DNA of 32,980 nt, taken from positions 1-32,980 of the forward strand of contig CAIPPO010000059.1 of the NCBI GenBank assembly GCA_903866915.1, read 5' to 3'. The position numbers and the translations under genes are program-made. Under the pieces are notes generated by a model, which was given only the letters and a program-made list of their open reading frames with translations, was not told the origin of the DNA and ran no database searches. Positions 7,887 through 19,477 of the stretch are shown in pieces. The first letter of the stretch is position 1; every line of letters starts with the position of its first letter. The DNA comes from an uncultured Mucilaginibacter sp. (GTDB taxonomy: Bacteria > Bacteroidota > Bacteroidia > Sphingobacteriales > Sphingobacteriaceae).

Positions 7887-10800
7887 TTTAACAAACTTTG
7901 CTTGTCCAACCAAACTGTTGTCGGAAGAGTTAACAACTTGTATTAGGTAAGTTCCGGTCAGTAAATCGCTAACGTTTGCTCCCCAGTTGGGTTGGTTAAG
8001 CGTTGCATTACGTAATACTATTCCAAGGCTGTTACTTATTAAGACACGATAATTACCTGTACCTGATCTTGGCCCGTTGATGGTCAGGTTGATCACATTT
8101 CGGGTTGGGTTTGGGTACAATGATACTACATGATTACTTCTATCAATAATATTGATATCCACCGCATTTGAATAAGTTATATTTCCATCAATATCCTGTT
8201 GCATCAGCCGGTAAACATTTTGCCCGATGACCGGGTTTTTATCAATGAGGCCATAGTTCCCTGAATTATCCGATGAAAATAATCCGATATCAGAAAATGT
8301 ATTTCCTTTGTCGAAACTCCTTTGTACGGTAAAATGAGTATAATTCTGCTCGTTTATTGTAGCCCAGTTTAACTGTACCTGAGTACGCTGGTTAACGGGA
8401 GTACCCGTAAAATTTAAAAGTCTGTAAACATAAGCTGAATCTTCGCGAATGTTTAACCTAAAACGTGTTGACCCTAAGGAATTCGTATCCGCTCTGATGA
8501 TCGTAAAAGCATAGCCTCGGTTCTTCCGCAGGTTTATGGAATCCTTTTTATAATAGTCAACCAGCCAGACATCATATAACGCCGGCACCTGGTTTATTGC
8601 TGTAAGTTTCAATAAGTAATTCCCGTCGGCTGTTGCACCAATTTTCAGCGGTATCGACAGCACCTTTTTATTTTTAGGAAATGGCACCTGGCCAACAGCC
8701 AGCGGCACATTATCGCTTGATATACTTGAAATACTCACTGCGCCTGTGCCTGTTCGATACCTGGCATCATTTACCGGGTTGAATGCTGTAGTAGAACTGT
8801 TGTCAAAGCGAATTATACTTTCGTCGCTATTGATTGAATCTTTAGCGAATTGCAAGCGAATAAATTGATTACTGGCTGTAGCATCTACCGGCTTACCCAT
8901 AAAAAGGGTCGATCCTGCAATGGCCTGGGTATTAGTTTTGGCATTTTCATTAAAAATAAGTTGAGGCAACGAACCGGTTGCCTGCACAAAAAAGCCTACC
9001 CCACTGCCGATTATATTAGTGGCACCATTGGTTCCACCCAAGCCAGATGAACCTGCTGTATAAACGCCATAATTACCTGAACCCTGTGCGCCGGATGGTA
9101 TCAATTGATAAGAATACTTAGCAACATTAGGTGCGTAGATACCGGCGGAACTGATAGTTGCGCTATATTGATCCCAATCGATCGAACTCGCATAAGGGTT
9201 ACCTACCAGGTTTGAACCTTCGATAGCAACATTCCCGGAAAGGGCTGTATTACCGAGATTTGAAGATGCAGGGGTATACCAATCCCTAACCGTAATGACA
9301 CCTTGATTTAAGGTACCCGTAGCCATTAAGGTGTCATTTGTAGCTGGGGCACCTGCCTTGGTTAAGGTAGCCAAAGTACCTTGCTTACGGCTGCCGCGGT
9401 AATAAAACATAAAGCCATTTCCAACAGGAATGTTATAGGTGCCAGCATCGGCGTCCAACAGGTAATTGAGTGTATCGGTAATTCTGTTGATGCCCCGGAA
9501 GTTACTGGTAAGAAAAGACGAATAATTAGGTGCAAGATTTTCGCGGTAAAGATACATGGTTGGGTTACCCGACTTATCAAATCCGCCGCCAGTTCCGGTG
9601 GTACCCGTTGTATAAATTGCCCGACTAAGGTATTTGATGCTGTAAATATTGTATGAACCTACGGTTGAGCTGTAGACCGGTGAAGAAGCCAAACGATAAG
9701 CCCGGTGTTTAGTGACATAACGTTGCACATTTACATTCCCGGTAATGGAGCATCCGGCTGGAATAGCGGCAACTGTTGCTGAACCTGTGCTATCCGACAT
9801 CAATGTCAAAAAGCCATTTGCAACCAGTTTAGTATTACTGTTTATTTGCAGTATACCCTGGCTTTTGAGAAAAAAATTCTTGCCGGAAATAGTTTCGGTA
9901 CCACCTCCGGTAAAAATAACGTTGGGCAGGTAGCAGGCGTTGGTGGTTGCCATTTGCTTACCACCTGCCGAATTAAAAGTAACGCTGGCAGTTCCAAAGT
10001 TGGTGGTTCCGTAATTGTAGAAAGATCCACCTATAACCACATATCCCGTTCCGCATTTTAGCGTACTGCCTGTATTTGTGGTTAGGTCAGCTCCTGCCTG
10101 CAGGGCACAGTTGATTGCACTGAGGTCAACTATTTCGCTACCAGCATCAAGTGTAACAGCATGTCCAACGTGCAGCGAACCCGATGTTGCAGCTGCATCA
10201 ACTGTTTTGGTACCTGTACCACCAAATTCAATGTTTTCGTAAACTGATCCATCGCCCCGGCTTGCACCGTTATTGTCAATAATATTATCAACTGTGGAGC
10301 CAGACACATAATTATACACTTCCTGGTTGGTTGAACCGTTATAATTTACGGTAGCTACACCAACACCTCCGGCCTGCACAACATTATAAAAATCGAATTT
10401 ATTGCCAACATTGCCGCTTTGCGAAGTCAGGGCATTGGCATTTTGCAGAATCAGGGTTGCACTATCTGCATTGTTATGCAAATCCATGCTAAACAATGCT
10501 TCAGGCTGAAATTGAGCATGCTTAAAGTTGTTTGCACTACCATCGGTAAGGTTAATATGTCCGCCAATGGTCAGTACTCCCTGCGATAATGAGAATTGTG
10601 CATCACTGTTGCTAACAACCAGTGTATTGGCCAGGTTATCCCGGCTTTGCGTATTCAGGGTAAGATCGCCGGAAATATTTATTTTTTATATGTGAACCGC
10701 CGGCAGCTGCACCAATAGTTACCTGAGTGATATTGATAACAGAATCTGCCACCGGTGTTGAACTATCACCAACTCCGAAACTGCCGCATATGATTGTACC

Positions 10801-12225
10801 CGCCCCCTGTATATTGGTTTTTATAGTATTTACCGGCGCGGTATTCCCAGAATTGAACACTCCGGCTGTGCTGTGCTTTTGAAGGATTTGTCCGCTAACA
10901 TTTAATGCAACCGGGGCATCTACCGTAAGTGTGTTGGTTGCAGTAGCTCCGCCACTAATCATCCTGTCGCCAATAGTGATCGACGCAATCGTTTTGGGTG
11001 GAGTAGCAGTTACTTCGGGACTATTAGTATAGTTAATATTGACTCCAATATTAACCAGGTCGGTAGATTGTACGTCACCGGGATAATCTGTCGCAGGATT
11101 GGTGGTGACACCCCCATTAGTTGATCTCCAGTTATTTGGATTGTTCCATACCGTGCTTACCCCGCCGAGCCAATCATAGGATGTTGCCAATTTGCAAACA
11201 AGCGGCGTCGTTGTCGTTGCGGGCAAATGATGCGTATCACCAGGCTGGGTTGCAGTGATATTTGTTGTGCCTATACCTACAACGTGTATCAGGCCGCCAG
11301 CAGTAATGGTAGCAACAGCGGTATTACTGCTGGTATAGGTTATTGGTAGTCCGGGATAATTTGAAACAGCACCTGGTGCATAATCGGTAGTGCCGATTGA
11401 GGTTGGGTTAAGCGTTAATGTTAGTGCTGGCTTATAGTTTACCAGGTCTTTATACAATTGGAAATTAAGAAAAGTATTAAAAACGATACGATGACCTTTG
11501 TCAGAATAATGAATTCCGTCACCAAATCCTAAAGCTGGATTAATGTCGAAATTTGTGGCGGAAATACTTAAAAGCGTTAGATAATTATTGACGATCGGTG
11601 TCGCGTACGTCGCGTTAGTTGGATATTGTGCTGTTAGCTTAGTGTTAAAAGTGGCCAGATCAGCTTGTTCAGCTGCTGTTAACCCTCCCGATGAAAGGCA
11701 AACACTGCTCCCATCAAAAGCTATGCTACAGCCAGCATCAGTTGCTAAATCTCTTGGCTGGGTCCCTGTAATAATATAGGGTACACCAGCAGTATTTAAG
11801 GCATTTGTTATTTTGGTATAATTAGCCAGTGATTCAGCATTAGTATAACCATCGGCAATATCGTTAGTCGGCAGGCAAATGATCACAAAAGTTGGATGGT
11901 AGCTTATTGCCGCTGTAACATTTTGGGAAGTGTTGGGAGCGGGCGCATATCCGGGGTGCGACGAACCGGTGGGCAAACATACATAAGTGGTATTTCCCGG
12001 GTAAGCAATGTTTATTATGGTATCACCACGATTATAAAAATGCAAATCGGCCTGCATTCTATTGACAAAAGCAGAATCAGGCACTGTTGACTTCCATCCA
12101 TAGGCACTGGACGAACCCATGATAACAATGGTTCGCTTGCTTGTATTGGTCAGTTGAGCAGAAGCCGTTTGAAGCAACAGTATAGCCGCAATAAAAAATG
12201 CTAAAGATACCTTTTTAATTGACAT
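7881..12225 (-). pseudogene. SGNH hydrolase with Ig-like domain and T9SS sorting tail, split by a one-base frameshift
   Basis: Two frames (12225-10636 and about 10690-7881) join into one protein of about 1447 residues if one A is removed from the A6 run at 10682-10687; the downstream frame is open right up to that point. Order: signal peptide (residues 1-24, ending TASAQ); SGNH/GDSL hydrolase (GSS at 37-39, PTND at 119-122, DGIH at 236-239); an Ig-like Big_2-type segment (about 295-365); a long beta-rich region with repeated G/N/T strands; a fibronectin-like segment (NWATINEQNYTHFTVQRS); and a C-terminal T9SS sorting domain (SLYPNPTRNVINLTI to QAKFVKL). It was presumably exported by T9SS to the surface as an esterase acting on polymers. 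Start 12225 was chosen over 12318 because only it begins at the signal peptide. A sequencing error, recent mutation or phase variation are all possible. As written, the hydrolase half is secreted without its sorting tail. Confidence 0.8.
10682..10687 (-). other. A6 homopolymer at the frameshift site
   Basis: On the coding strand the run is six As. With five As the reading becomes CAT ATA AAA ATA AAT ATT and continues in frame as HIKINISGDLTLNTQS. As present, the frame reads HIKNKYFRRS and stops at 10636. The site needs a net one-base loss, which is not the usual -1 programmed shift. Confidence 0.8.
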
Positions 12226-12352
12226 CACGAGTTTCCAAATCGGTAGGAAGCGGAATGAGATAAGCTTTTTCAGCAAAGTTGCGAATGGTTTTTGTGCAGC
12301 AAGAAATGCAAAAATCAAGCCAATTACTTCACTTATCCCGCTTAAAGATTTA

Positions 12353-12387
12353 CGAAAACAAACCCGGGGTAAAATTTACCCCCCGGG
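12353..12387 (-). terminator. Intrinsic terminator of gyrB
   Basis: Two bases past the gyrB stop, the minus strand folds CCCGGGG against CCCCGGG-type sequence (hairpin about 12363-12387, 7 GC pairs, a two-base bulge, then a short AT stem). It is followed by TTTGTTTT. It separates gyrB from the T9SS gene downstream. Confidence 0.65.
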
Positions 12388-12388
12388 A

Positions 12389-14383
<1,995 letters not shown>

Positions 14384-14391
14384 CTAATGAG

Positions 14392-14399
14392 CAAATTTA
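14392..14399 (-). promoter_or_regulatory. Bacteroidota -7 element of gyrB
   Basis: The minus strand reads TAAATTTG, an exact TAnnTTTG match, 45 bp before the gyrB start at 14347. The -33 position is not a good match. It is divergent from the promoter of the OmpH-like gene about 90 bp away. Confidence 0.45.
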
Positions 14400-14489
14400 C
14401 GCAAAATAGCCCGATTATGGACCATTGTTGATAAAAAAGGGCGATGTTTACAAGCTGATTAAAACATTAGGATACTTGTGCTGAAACAT

Positions 14490-14497
14490 TATCTTTG
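14490..14497 (+). promoter_or_regulatory. Bacteroidota -7 element of the OmpH-like gene
   Basis: TATCTTTG matches TAnnTTTG exactly. It places the transcript start near 14502-14504, about 16-18 nt before the ATG at 14520. This supports 14520 over the upstream in-frame ATG at 14478, which would lie before the promoter. Confidence 0.55.
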
Positions 14498-14519
14498 TCA
14501 AAATTTTTTAAACAGTAAA

Positions 14520-15110
14520 ATGAAAACCAGGGCCTCCCTTTTAACGAAATTAACCATTGGCATACTGATAGCAGGTAGCTTGGCAGCCTGCAACCAAAAC
14601 AAGTCGGCCTCTTCAACAAGCTCGGCTACCCCTCCGCCGGCTAACACGGCAATAGTATATGTGAACCAAGATTCATTAATGGTAAAGTATGACTACGCAA
14701 AAGATATGCGCAAACGCCTTGAAGACAAAGGCTCGGTTGCAAAAAACGATGTAGGCTCAAAACAACAAGCGTTACAGCGTGAAGTTGCCGACTATCAAAA
14801 AAATGCAAACGGCATGAGCGCCAACGAACGCTCAATGACCGAAACCAGACTGCAACGTGAGGGACAGGAGTTTCAGCAGTACCAGCAAAATGCCGGAGCT
14901 CAATTTCAAAACGAGCAGGCTGATGAAAGCAAAAAGTTGTACGAGAAAATCTATGCCTTTACCAAACAATATGCTAAAGACAATGGATATAAGGTTGTAC
15001 TTACCTTTCAAAACGGTAATATAAACCTGCTGTATGCTGACCCAAGTTTGGATGTAACCGGCGATTTCGTTAAAAAGATCAACGAAGCTTACGCAAAAGA
15101 CAAGAAATAA
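14520..15110 (+). CDS. OmpH/Skp-like periplasmic lipoprotein
   Basis: This 196-residue protein begins with a lipoprotein signal: positive start MKTR, hydrophobic core LTIGILIAG, lipobox SLAAC with the lipidated Cys at residue 24. A Ser/Thr/Pro-rich linker follows, then the OmpH fold: AIVYVNQDSLMVKYDYAKD, a long Gln/Glu/Lys-rich coiled coil (about 75-150) and the closing strand KVVLTFQNGNINLLYAD. Skp-type proteins are trimeric periplasmic chaperones for outer-membrane proteins; a lipidated version would be membrane-tethered. Start 14520 is chosen because it gives the lipoprotein signal and follows the TATCTTTG promoter. A clear terminator follows. Confidence 0.88.
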   Translation: MKTRASLLTKLTIGILIAGSLAACNQNKSASSTSSATPPPANTAIVYVNQDSLMVKYDYAKDMRKRLEDKGSVAKNDVGSKQQALQREVADYQKNANGMSANERSMTETRLQREGQEFQQYQQNAGAQFQNEQADESKKLYEKIYAFTKQYAKDNGYKVVLTFQNGNINLLYADPSLDVTGDFVKKINEAYAKDKK

Positions 15111-15139
15111 AAAAAGATCAAATTTTTCTTTTTAAAAGG

Positions 15140-15169
15140 CCCTGGTTTTAAACCGGGGTTTTTATTTTT
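15140..15169 (+). terminator. Intrinsic terminator after the OmpH-like gene
   Basis: CCCTGGTTT and AAACCGGGG form a 9-bp stem with one G-T pair (15140-15158), followed by TTTTTATTTTT. It is a strong terminator by appearance. Its T tract ends only 6 bp before the guaD ATG at 15176, so it may also limit guaD expression. Confidence 0.8.
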
Positions 15170-15175
15170 ATAGCT

Positions 15176-15655
15176 ATGAATACTGCCGAAGATGAAAAGT
15201 TTATGCGGATGACTTTCGAACTAGCGGAGTCGAATGTCAAACTACTGGCCGGGGGACCATTTGGCGCAATTATAGTTAAGGATGGCAAAATAATTGCTTC
15301 GAGTGCAAACCAGGTAGTAAAATCAAACGACCCAACGGCGCATGCCGAAATATCAGCAATCAGGCTGGCATGCAAAAATCTGGGAACTTATGACCTTCAG
15401 GGTTGCACTATTTATACCAGCTGCGAACCTTGCCCTATGTGTCTTGGCGCAATCTATTGGGCGCGTATTAATTCCGTCTATTTTGGCAACTCCAAAGCAG
15501 ACGCGGCTGCTACAGGCTTTGATGATCATCATATTTACCAGGAGTTGGCAAAACCCATGGCCGAAAGAAGCTTAAAAATGACGCAACTGCTTACAGATGA
15601 AGCTTCTACAGCATTTAAACTTTGGCGAGAGACTGACGCGAAATTCGATTATTGA
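15176..15655 (+). CDS. guaD: Guanine deaminase (cytidine-deaminase-fold)
   Basis: This 159-residue protein converts guanine to xanthine. It has the zinc-binding deaminase signature: PTAHAEISAIR (His56, Glu58) and TSCEPCPMCLGAIYWARI (Cys86, Cys89). The C-terminal stretch AATGFDDHHIYQELAKPMAER is the feature that separates GuaD from tRNA adenosine deaminase TadA: the Bacillus subtilis enzyme has a closely similar GFDDxxIYxEIDKPxEER segment and the same length. The start at 15176 lines up with that enzyme's N-terminus. The gene sits directly behind a terminator-like hairpin with only 6 bp between, and no clear separate promoter is seen (only TATTTTTA in the T tract). A hairpin after the stop is shared with the convergent dehydratase gene. 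Confidence 0.88.
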   Translation: MNTAEDEKFMRMTFELAESNVKLLAGGPFGAIIVKDGKIIASSANQVVKSNDPTAHAEISAIRLACKNLGTYDLQGCTIYTSCEPCPMCLGAIYWARINSVYFGNSKADAAATGFDDHHIYQELAKPMAERSLKMTQLLTDEASTAFKLWRETDAKFDY

Positions 15656-15664
15656 CGCTGTGGA

Positions 15665-15689
15665 GATGGGCGGCATAAACGCGCCCATC
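15665..15689. terminator. Hairpin between convergent guaD and pglF-like genes
   Basis: GATGGGCG and CGCCCATC form a perfect 8-bp stem with a 9-nt loop in the 42-bp gap between two convergent stops. There is no strong T tract on either side. Its position suggests a bidirectional terminator. Confidence 0.6.
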
Positions 15690-15697
15690 CGGAAAAT

Positions 15698-17647
15698 TTA
15701 TTTACCTACCATAAGTTCAACTTCTTCCTCATTTCCGTTGATGTCGTCAAGGAATTCGAAATGTGAATTTTTGCTGATAAATTCAGGTACAATATCTTTC
15801 ATTTTATTAACGACGGCAACATCGTCATATTTTTTATTCAATGCCAGCAAATGGTCAATATCGGCTACAACCTGTTTATACGGGTAGGAAATTACAGAGG
15901 CAATTTTAATTTTGGGATGATGGGTTGGAACGGTCAGCTCGCCAATGTTTAGTAACTCTTCGTAAAGCTTTTCACCTGGCCTTAAACCTGTATAAACAAT
16001 TCTGATATCCTTTTCAGGCTGAAGCCCGGCTAATTTTATCATTTTCAAGGCCAGATCGGTAATTCTCACAGGCTCGCCCATATCAAAAATAAAAATCTCT
16101 CCCCCTTTACCCATAGTGCCCGCCTCTAACACCAATTGGACGGCTTCGGGAATGGTCATAAAATAACGGGTAATATCAGGATGCGTAACAGTGACAGGCC
16201 CGCCTTTTTGTATCTGTGCTCTGAAACGTGGTATAACTGATCCGTTTGATCCAAGGACGTTGCCAAAACGGGTAGTAATAAAGCGTGTTACCGGGACCCC
16301 ATTTTTATAATTTGCCGGGCTGTCTTTTAACGACTGTATATAAATTTCTGCAATTCTCTTAGTTGTACCCATAATATTCGATGGGTTAACCGCTTTATCC
16401 GTAGAAATCATCACAAATTTTCTAACCCCAAACAATACTGAGAGATCAGCTACATTTTTAGTTCCCTGTACATTCGCGAGTACCGCCTCAGATGGGTTTT
16501 CCTCCATCATAGGAACATGTTTATAGGCAGCTGCATGAAATACAACCTCGGGCTTAAAATCTTCAAATAATTTGTATAAACGACGGTAATTGCGGATATC
16601 GGCAATAAAAATTTTAGCGCAGAGCTGAGGGAATTTTTCTTCCACTTCGAGTTGTAATTCATGCAAGGGTGATTCAGCCTGATCGCAAAGGATTACCATT
16701 GCAGGTTTGTATCCTAATACCTGCGTTACGATTTCGGAACCAATAGATCCCGCTGCACCGGTAATTAGCACACGCTTACCGAAAATATCTTCTGAGATTC
16801 GGGTGGTATCAATTTGTATAGGTTTGCGTTGCAAAAGATCTTCAATCTTAAGATCCTGCATTTGCTGTAAATTCAGTTTTCCGTAAATCCACTGGTCTGA
16901 AGGCGGAACGGTTACAATCTGAATTCCCAGAGCCAGACATTGTTCAAACGCGACCTTTTTAGTTTGCTCATCAAGGTGATGATTCATCACTATGAGTTTG
17001 TCAACCTGATACTTTTCCTTCAATTTTGCCAGTTTATCAAAGTGATAAACCCTTACTTGTTGTATCTCCTTATCAATTTTTTTGCCCCCTTCATCGATAA
17101 ACCCAACTACCGAAAAGTTAGTGTTTGCGCTTGCTTCAAGTGCCTGTTTTACCAAAACAGCGTTACTATCTGATCCATAAATTAAAACAACGGTTTTCTT
17201 TCCGGCACTATTAAAATTCAAATAGAAGTATGCGCTTTTTGCCATGGTGCGCAATAGGATTAGTAAAGTACTGGAAACCGAAAAATTGATCAATAAAACC
17301 AGGTTAATGGTAACCATATTTATTTTCATCAAATGTTCTAACCAAATATTTACAGTCAGAAGATAAATCAGACTACTGGCAAATGCTGCACCAAAAATAC
17401 GTAAAACATCACGGGTATTTGAGTAGCGGATCAAACCAATATGAACACGCATAACGTACATTACAATTGTTGAAATAACGCAATATAAGCCCGTGTAAAT
17501 GAAAAAGTATCCGCGTAAAATATTTACAAATTCAAATCGATGAACTATAAAAAAGGAAGTTGAAAAAGACCAGGCTACAATTACAAGGTCTACAAGCATA
17601 ATCATCCATCTCGGAACCACCCTGGTAAAAAGTAAGAATTTCTTCAT
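15698..17647 (-). CDS. UDP-N-acetylhexosamine 4,6-dehydratase, PglF/CapD/WbpM-like membrane protein
   Basis: This 649-residue protein has about four N-terminal membrane spans (residues of about 12-115), a first Rossmann-like domain (VLIYGSDSNAVLVKQ, near 150), and a C-terminal SDR dehydratase domain. That domain shows the NAD motif VLITGAAGSIGSEIV (near 293) and the catalytic region ISTDKAVNPSNIMGTTKR, where the usual Tyr of the YxxxK pair is Met, as in this subfamily. Such enzymes make the UDP-4-keto-6-deoxy-GlcNAc intermediate. With the PglE, PglD and PglC homologues nearby, the expected pathway is UDP-N,N'-diacetylbacillosamine. It is the last gene of the polysaccharide locus and is separated from the beta-helix gene by 340 bp holding a candidate promoter, so it is probably transcribed separately. 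The family is certain; the product sugar is inferred. Confidence 0.88.
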   Translation of the reverse strand: MKKFLLFTRVVPRWMIMLVDLVIVAWSFSTSFFIVHRFEFVNILRGYFFIYTGLYCVISTIVMYVMRVHIGLIRYSNTRDVLRIFGAAFASSLIYLLTVNIWLEHLMKINMVTINLVLLINFSVSSTLLILLRTMAKSAYFYLNFNSAGKKTVVLIYGSDSNAVLVKQALEASANTNFSVVGFIDEGGKKIDKEIQQVRVYHFDKLAKLKEKYQVDKLIVMNHHLDEQTKKVAFEQCLALGIQIVTVPPSDQWIYGKLNLQQMQDLKIEDLLQRKPIQIDTTRISEDIFGKRVLITGAAGSIGSEIVTQVLGYKPAMVILCDQAESPLHELQLEVEEKFPQLCAKIFIADIRNYRRLYKLFEDFKPEVVFHAAAYKHVPMMEENPSEAVLANVQGTKNVADLSVLFGVRKFVMISTDKAVNPSNIMGTTKRIAEIYIQSLKDSPANYKNGVPVTRFITTRFGNVLGSNGSVIPRFRAQIQKGGPVTVTHPDITRYFMTIPEAVQLVLEAGTMGKGGEIFIFDMGEPVRITDLALKMIKLAGLQPEKDIRIVYTGLRPGEKLYEELLNIGELTVPTHHPKIKIASVISYPYKQVVADIDHLLALNKKYDDVAVVNKMKDIVPEFISKNSHFEFLDDINGNEEEVELMVGK

Positions 17648-17987
17648 AAAGTAAAGTTTGTAGAAGGGCTTATAAAGTTAATATTATTTAGATAAAAAAA
17701 ATCAAATAAAACCGTCGGTTATCGCTCATTTGGTTCGTTTTGTAATCAATAGTTAATATTTTTTCGCTTTGGTTTTTGCGCCATTGAAAACTTTAATCTG
17801 TTAGCAGTGGCTATTTATCTTTAAACGCTTATGATTATAAAAAGTTCCTATTAAAAATTATTCTAACATGGTATTTTTACTGCTTTTAGTAAATTCAACG
17901 GCGCAAATATAACAATTCGCTTGGAATCAAGTTTTTAGAAGGTTTACATAAAACATTATTGACTGATTTACAGGCATTGGATCATCG
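17648..17987. other. Gene-free AT-rich stretch upstream of the pglF-like gene, with candidate promoter
   Basis: There is no credible reading frame in these 340 bp. On the minus strand TATATTTG (17904-17911) matches the -7 consensus exactly, with TTG about 16 bp upstream (spacing a little short). If used, it gives a 5' leader of about 250 nt before the pglF-like ATG at 17647. No convincing terminator for the beta-helix gene and no clear riboswitch-like structure were recognised. Confidence 0.45.
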
Positions 17988-19427
17988 CTATTTATTTGCC
18001 CCCCTAACAAGCGATTCGTGCAATGAATTACCATCACCGTCTTTCGTTTTTGATATTTTGTTAGCTTTCAAACCACCTTTTTTATCTTCGTAGAGGTATG
18101 GCGCATTTTTATCATTTCTGACAATCACATTATTTTTTATTGTATTGTTTTGGGTCTTAGACCCGGTTCCTATCTGGGCCACATAAATGCTGGCGGCATC
18201 CCGGCCCGGGTATGGCTCTCCGATAGTATTATTTATTATGGTATTATTTTCAGAATCTTTTGACGCCCATTTGTCACCTATCAATGGGTCACCATAATTA
18301 GGCCGGGAATATTTGGCCAAAGGCGGCCGCTTTTTAGTCCAATCACTTTCTATGGCAATTCCGGCCATGTAATATCCAGATATAGTATTTCCATCGGCAA
18401 CGTTATCCGTCACGTTTACAGCCATATATATACCATAATTAGTATATGTTTCTATGCTGTTTTTATAAATGTAGTTTGAATGAGCACCCGTGTAAATATT
18501 TATAGCTGCTTCGGCACCGGGTGGATTATAGCCCAAAATCTGTTTAAATGTATTATTAGCAATTGTATCATTAAAACATCCATAATCCAGAACTACCCCA
18601 GACGAACCAAATCCGATACAAGTGTTATTACTGATTACACATTTATTTGACGCATTTGCCAAATAAATAGACCTGTGATGCTGTTTAAAGCAATAATTAT
18701 CTTTAACTATACTGCCAATACAAGCAAGCATATCAACCGCATACCTGCCAAGCGATATGTTATTTTTCTCAACTATATTACCTATACATGGCTCGGTCGG
18801 AGGGACTATATTGCCATTGTTAAAAAAACCGGCATAAGGTTCAGAGGCACCAAATATTCCAATACCGACTCCCGGCTTTATCGGTCTTTCAAAACCGACC
18901 ATTTTATTATTTATTAATTTGTTGTAGTTTGAATTTTTTTCGAGGAGGATGCCAAATTTTTCGACATTGCTATTAGTGAATCCGAAGATATAATTTCCCT
19001 CAAAAGTACAGTTCGTGCAGCCGTAAGCGTGTATGCCAAAAATATCGCCGTTAGACAAATCAAGATTTACACGCACAAAGCAACCGTCAACAGGTGTGCC
19101 ATTCAAGTAAGCTCCGTCCAGAACTAGTATTCCGATAGGAGATTTCCCGGTTCCTTTTAGTATCCCATAACAAACAAAACTCTTCAGCCCATTTTTGATT
19201 TTCACCTGGCTAACCAAATAGGTACCACCCTGTGGCAGGTAAACACCGCTATGTGCGGCTGTTGCCTGGTCTATAGCTGTCTGGATACTTTTTGTATCGT
19301 CAGTTACGCCATCACCAACAGCGCCAAATGCTTTAACATTTAACCCGGAAGTATCCTGAGCCGATGATGATTGAACATAAATTAAGATCAGCGCAAAAAA
19401 AAGAAAAAGGGTCAAATTTTTTTTCAT
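17988..19427 (-). CDS. Secreted pectate-lyase-superfamily right-handed beta-helix protein
   Basis: This 479-residue protein starts with a signal peptide (MKKNLTLFLFFALILIYVQS, probably cleaved after SSAQ near residue 24). It is followed directly by the pectate lyase superfamily N-cap, VKAFGAVGDGVTDDTKSIQ, and GVYLPQGGTYLVS. The rest is a ladder of Asn/Gly/Ile-rich rungs (NYIFGFTNSNV, NNTCIGFGSSGV, NNTIGEPYPGRD) typical of parallel beta-helices that bind, cleave or epimerise polysaccharides. No catalytic triad can be assigned by eye. Start 19427 is chosen over 19547 because the extra 40 residues precede the signal peptide and a TATTTTTG promoter lies between the two starts. It sits between the PglE and PglF homologues, suggesting a role on the polymer of this locus (lyase, hydrolase or epimerase), or attachment; this is inference. 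Confidence 0.8.
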   Translation of the reverse strand: MKKNLTLFLFFALILIYVQSSSAQDTSGLNVKAFGAVGDGVTDDTKSIQTAIDQATAAHSGVYLPQGGTYLVSQVKIKNGLKSFVCYGILKGTGKSPIGILVLDGAYLNGTPVDGCFVRVNLDLSNGDIFGIHAYGCTNCTFEGNYIFGFTNSNVEKFGILLEKNSNYNKLINNKMVGFERPIKPGVGIGIFGASEPYAGFFNNGNIVPPTEPCIGNIVEKNNISLGRYAVDMLACIGSIVKDNYCFKQHHRSIYLANASNKCVISNNTCIGFGSSGVVLDYGCFNDTIANNTFKQILGYNPPGAEAAINIYTGAHSNYIYKNSIETYTNYGIYMAVNVTDNVADGNTISGYYMAGIAIESDWTKKRPPLAKYSRPNYGDPLIGDKWASKDSENNTIINNTIGEPYPGRDAASIYVAQIGTGSKTQNNTIKNNVIVRNDKNAPYLYEDKKGGLKANKISKTKDGDGNSLHESLVRGANK

Positions 19428-19477
19428 GTATTGAGGATATTTCAATGAGGTGCATTTTGTTTTTGAAGAACGTTTTT

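Noticed and set aside
10636-10700. Programmed ribosomal frameshifting as the explanation of the split T9SS gene
   Set aside because: Restoring the frame needs a net one-base loss at A6, without a -1 slippery heptamer and without a known +1 site such as a rare codon or stop at the shift point. An indel is simpler, though transcriptional slippage cannot be excluded.
12226-12318. Longer N-terminus for the SGNH gene starting at 12318
   Set aside because: The extra 31 residues precede a normal signal peptide, so 12225 is the better start. The same reasoning was used for gyrB (14347), the OmpH-like gene (14520), the beta-helix gene (19427) and capE (28529).
15176-15655. tRNA adenosine deaminase TadA
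   Set aside because: The GFDDHHIYQELAKPMAER C-terminal segment and overall length match the guanine deaminase branch.
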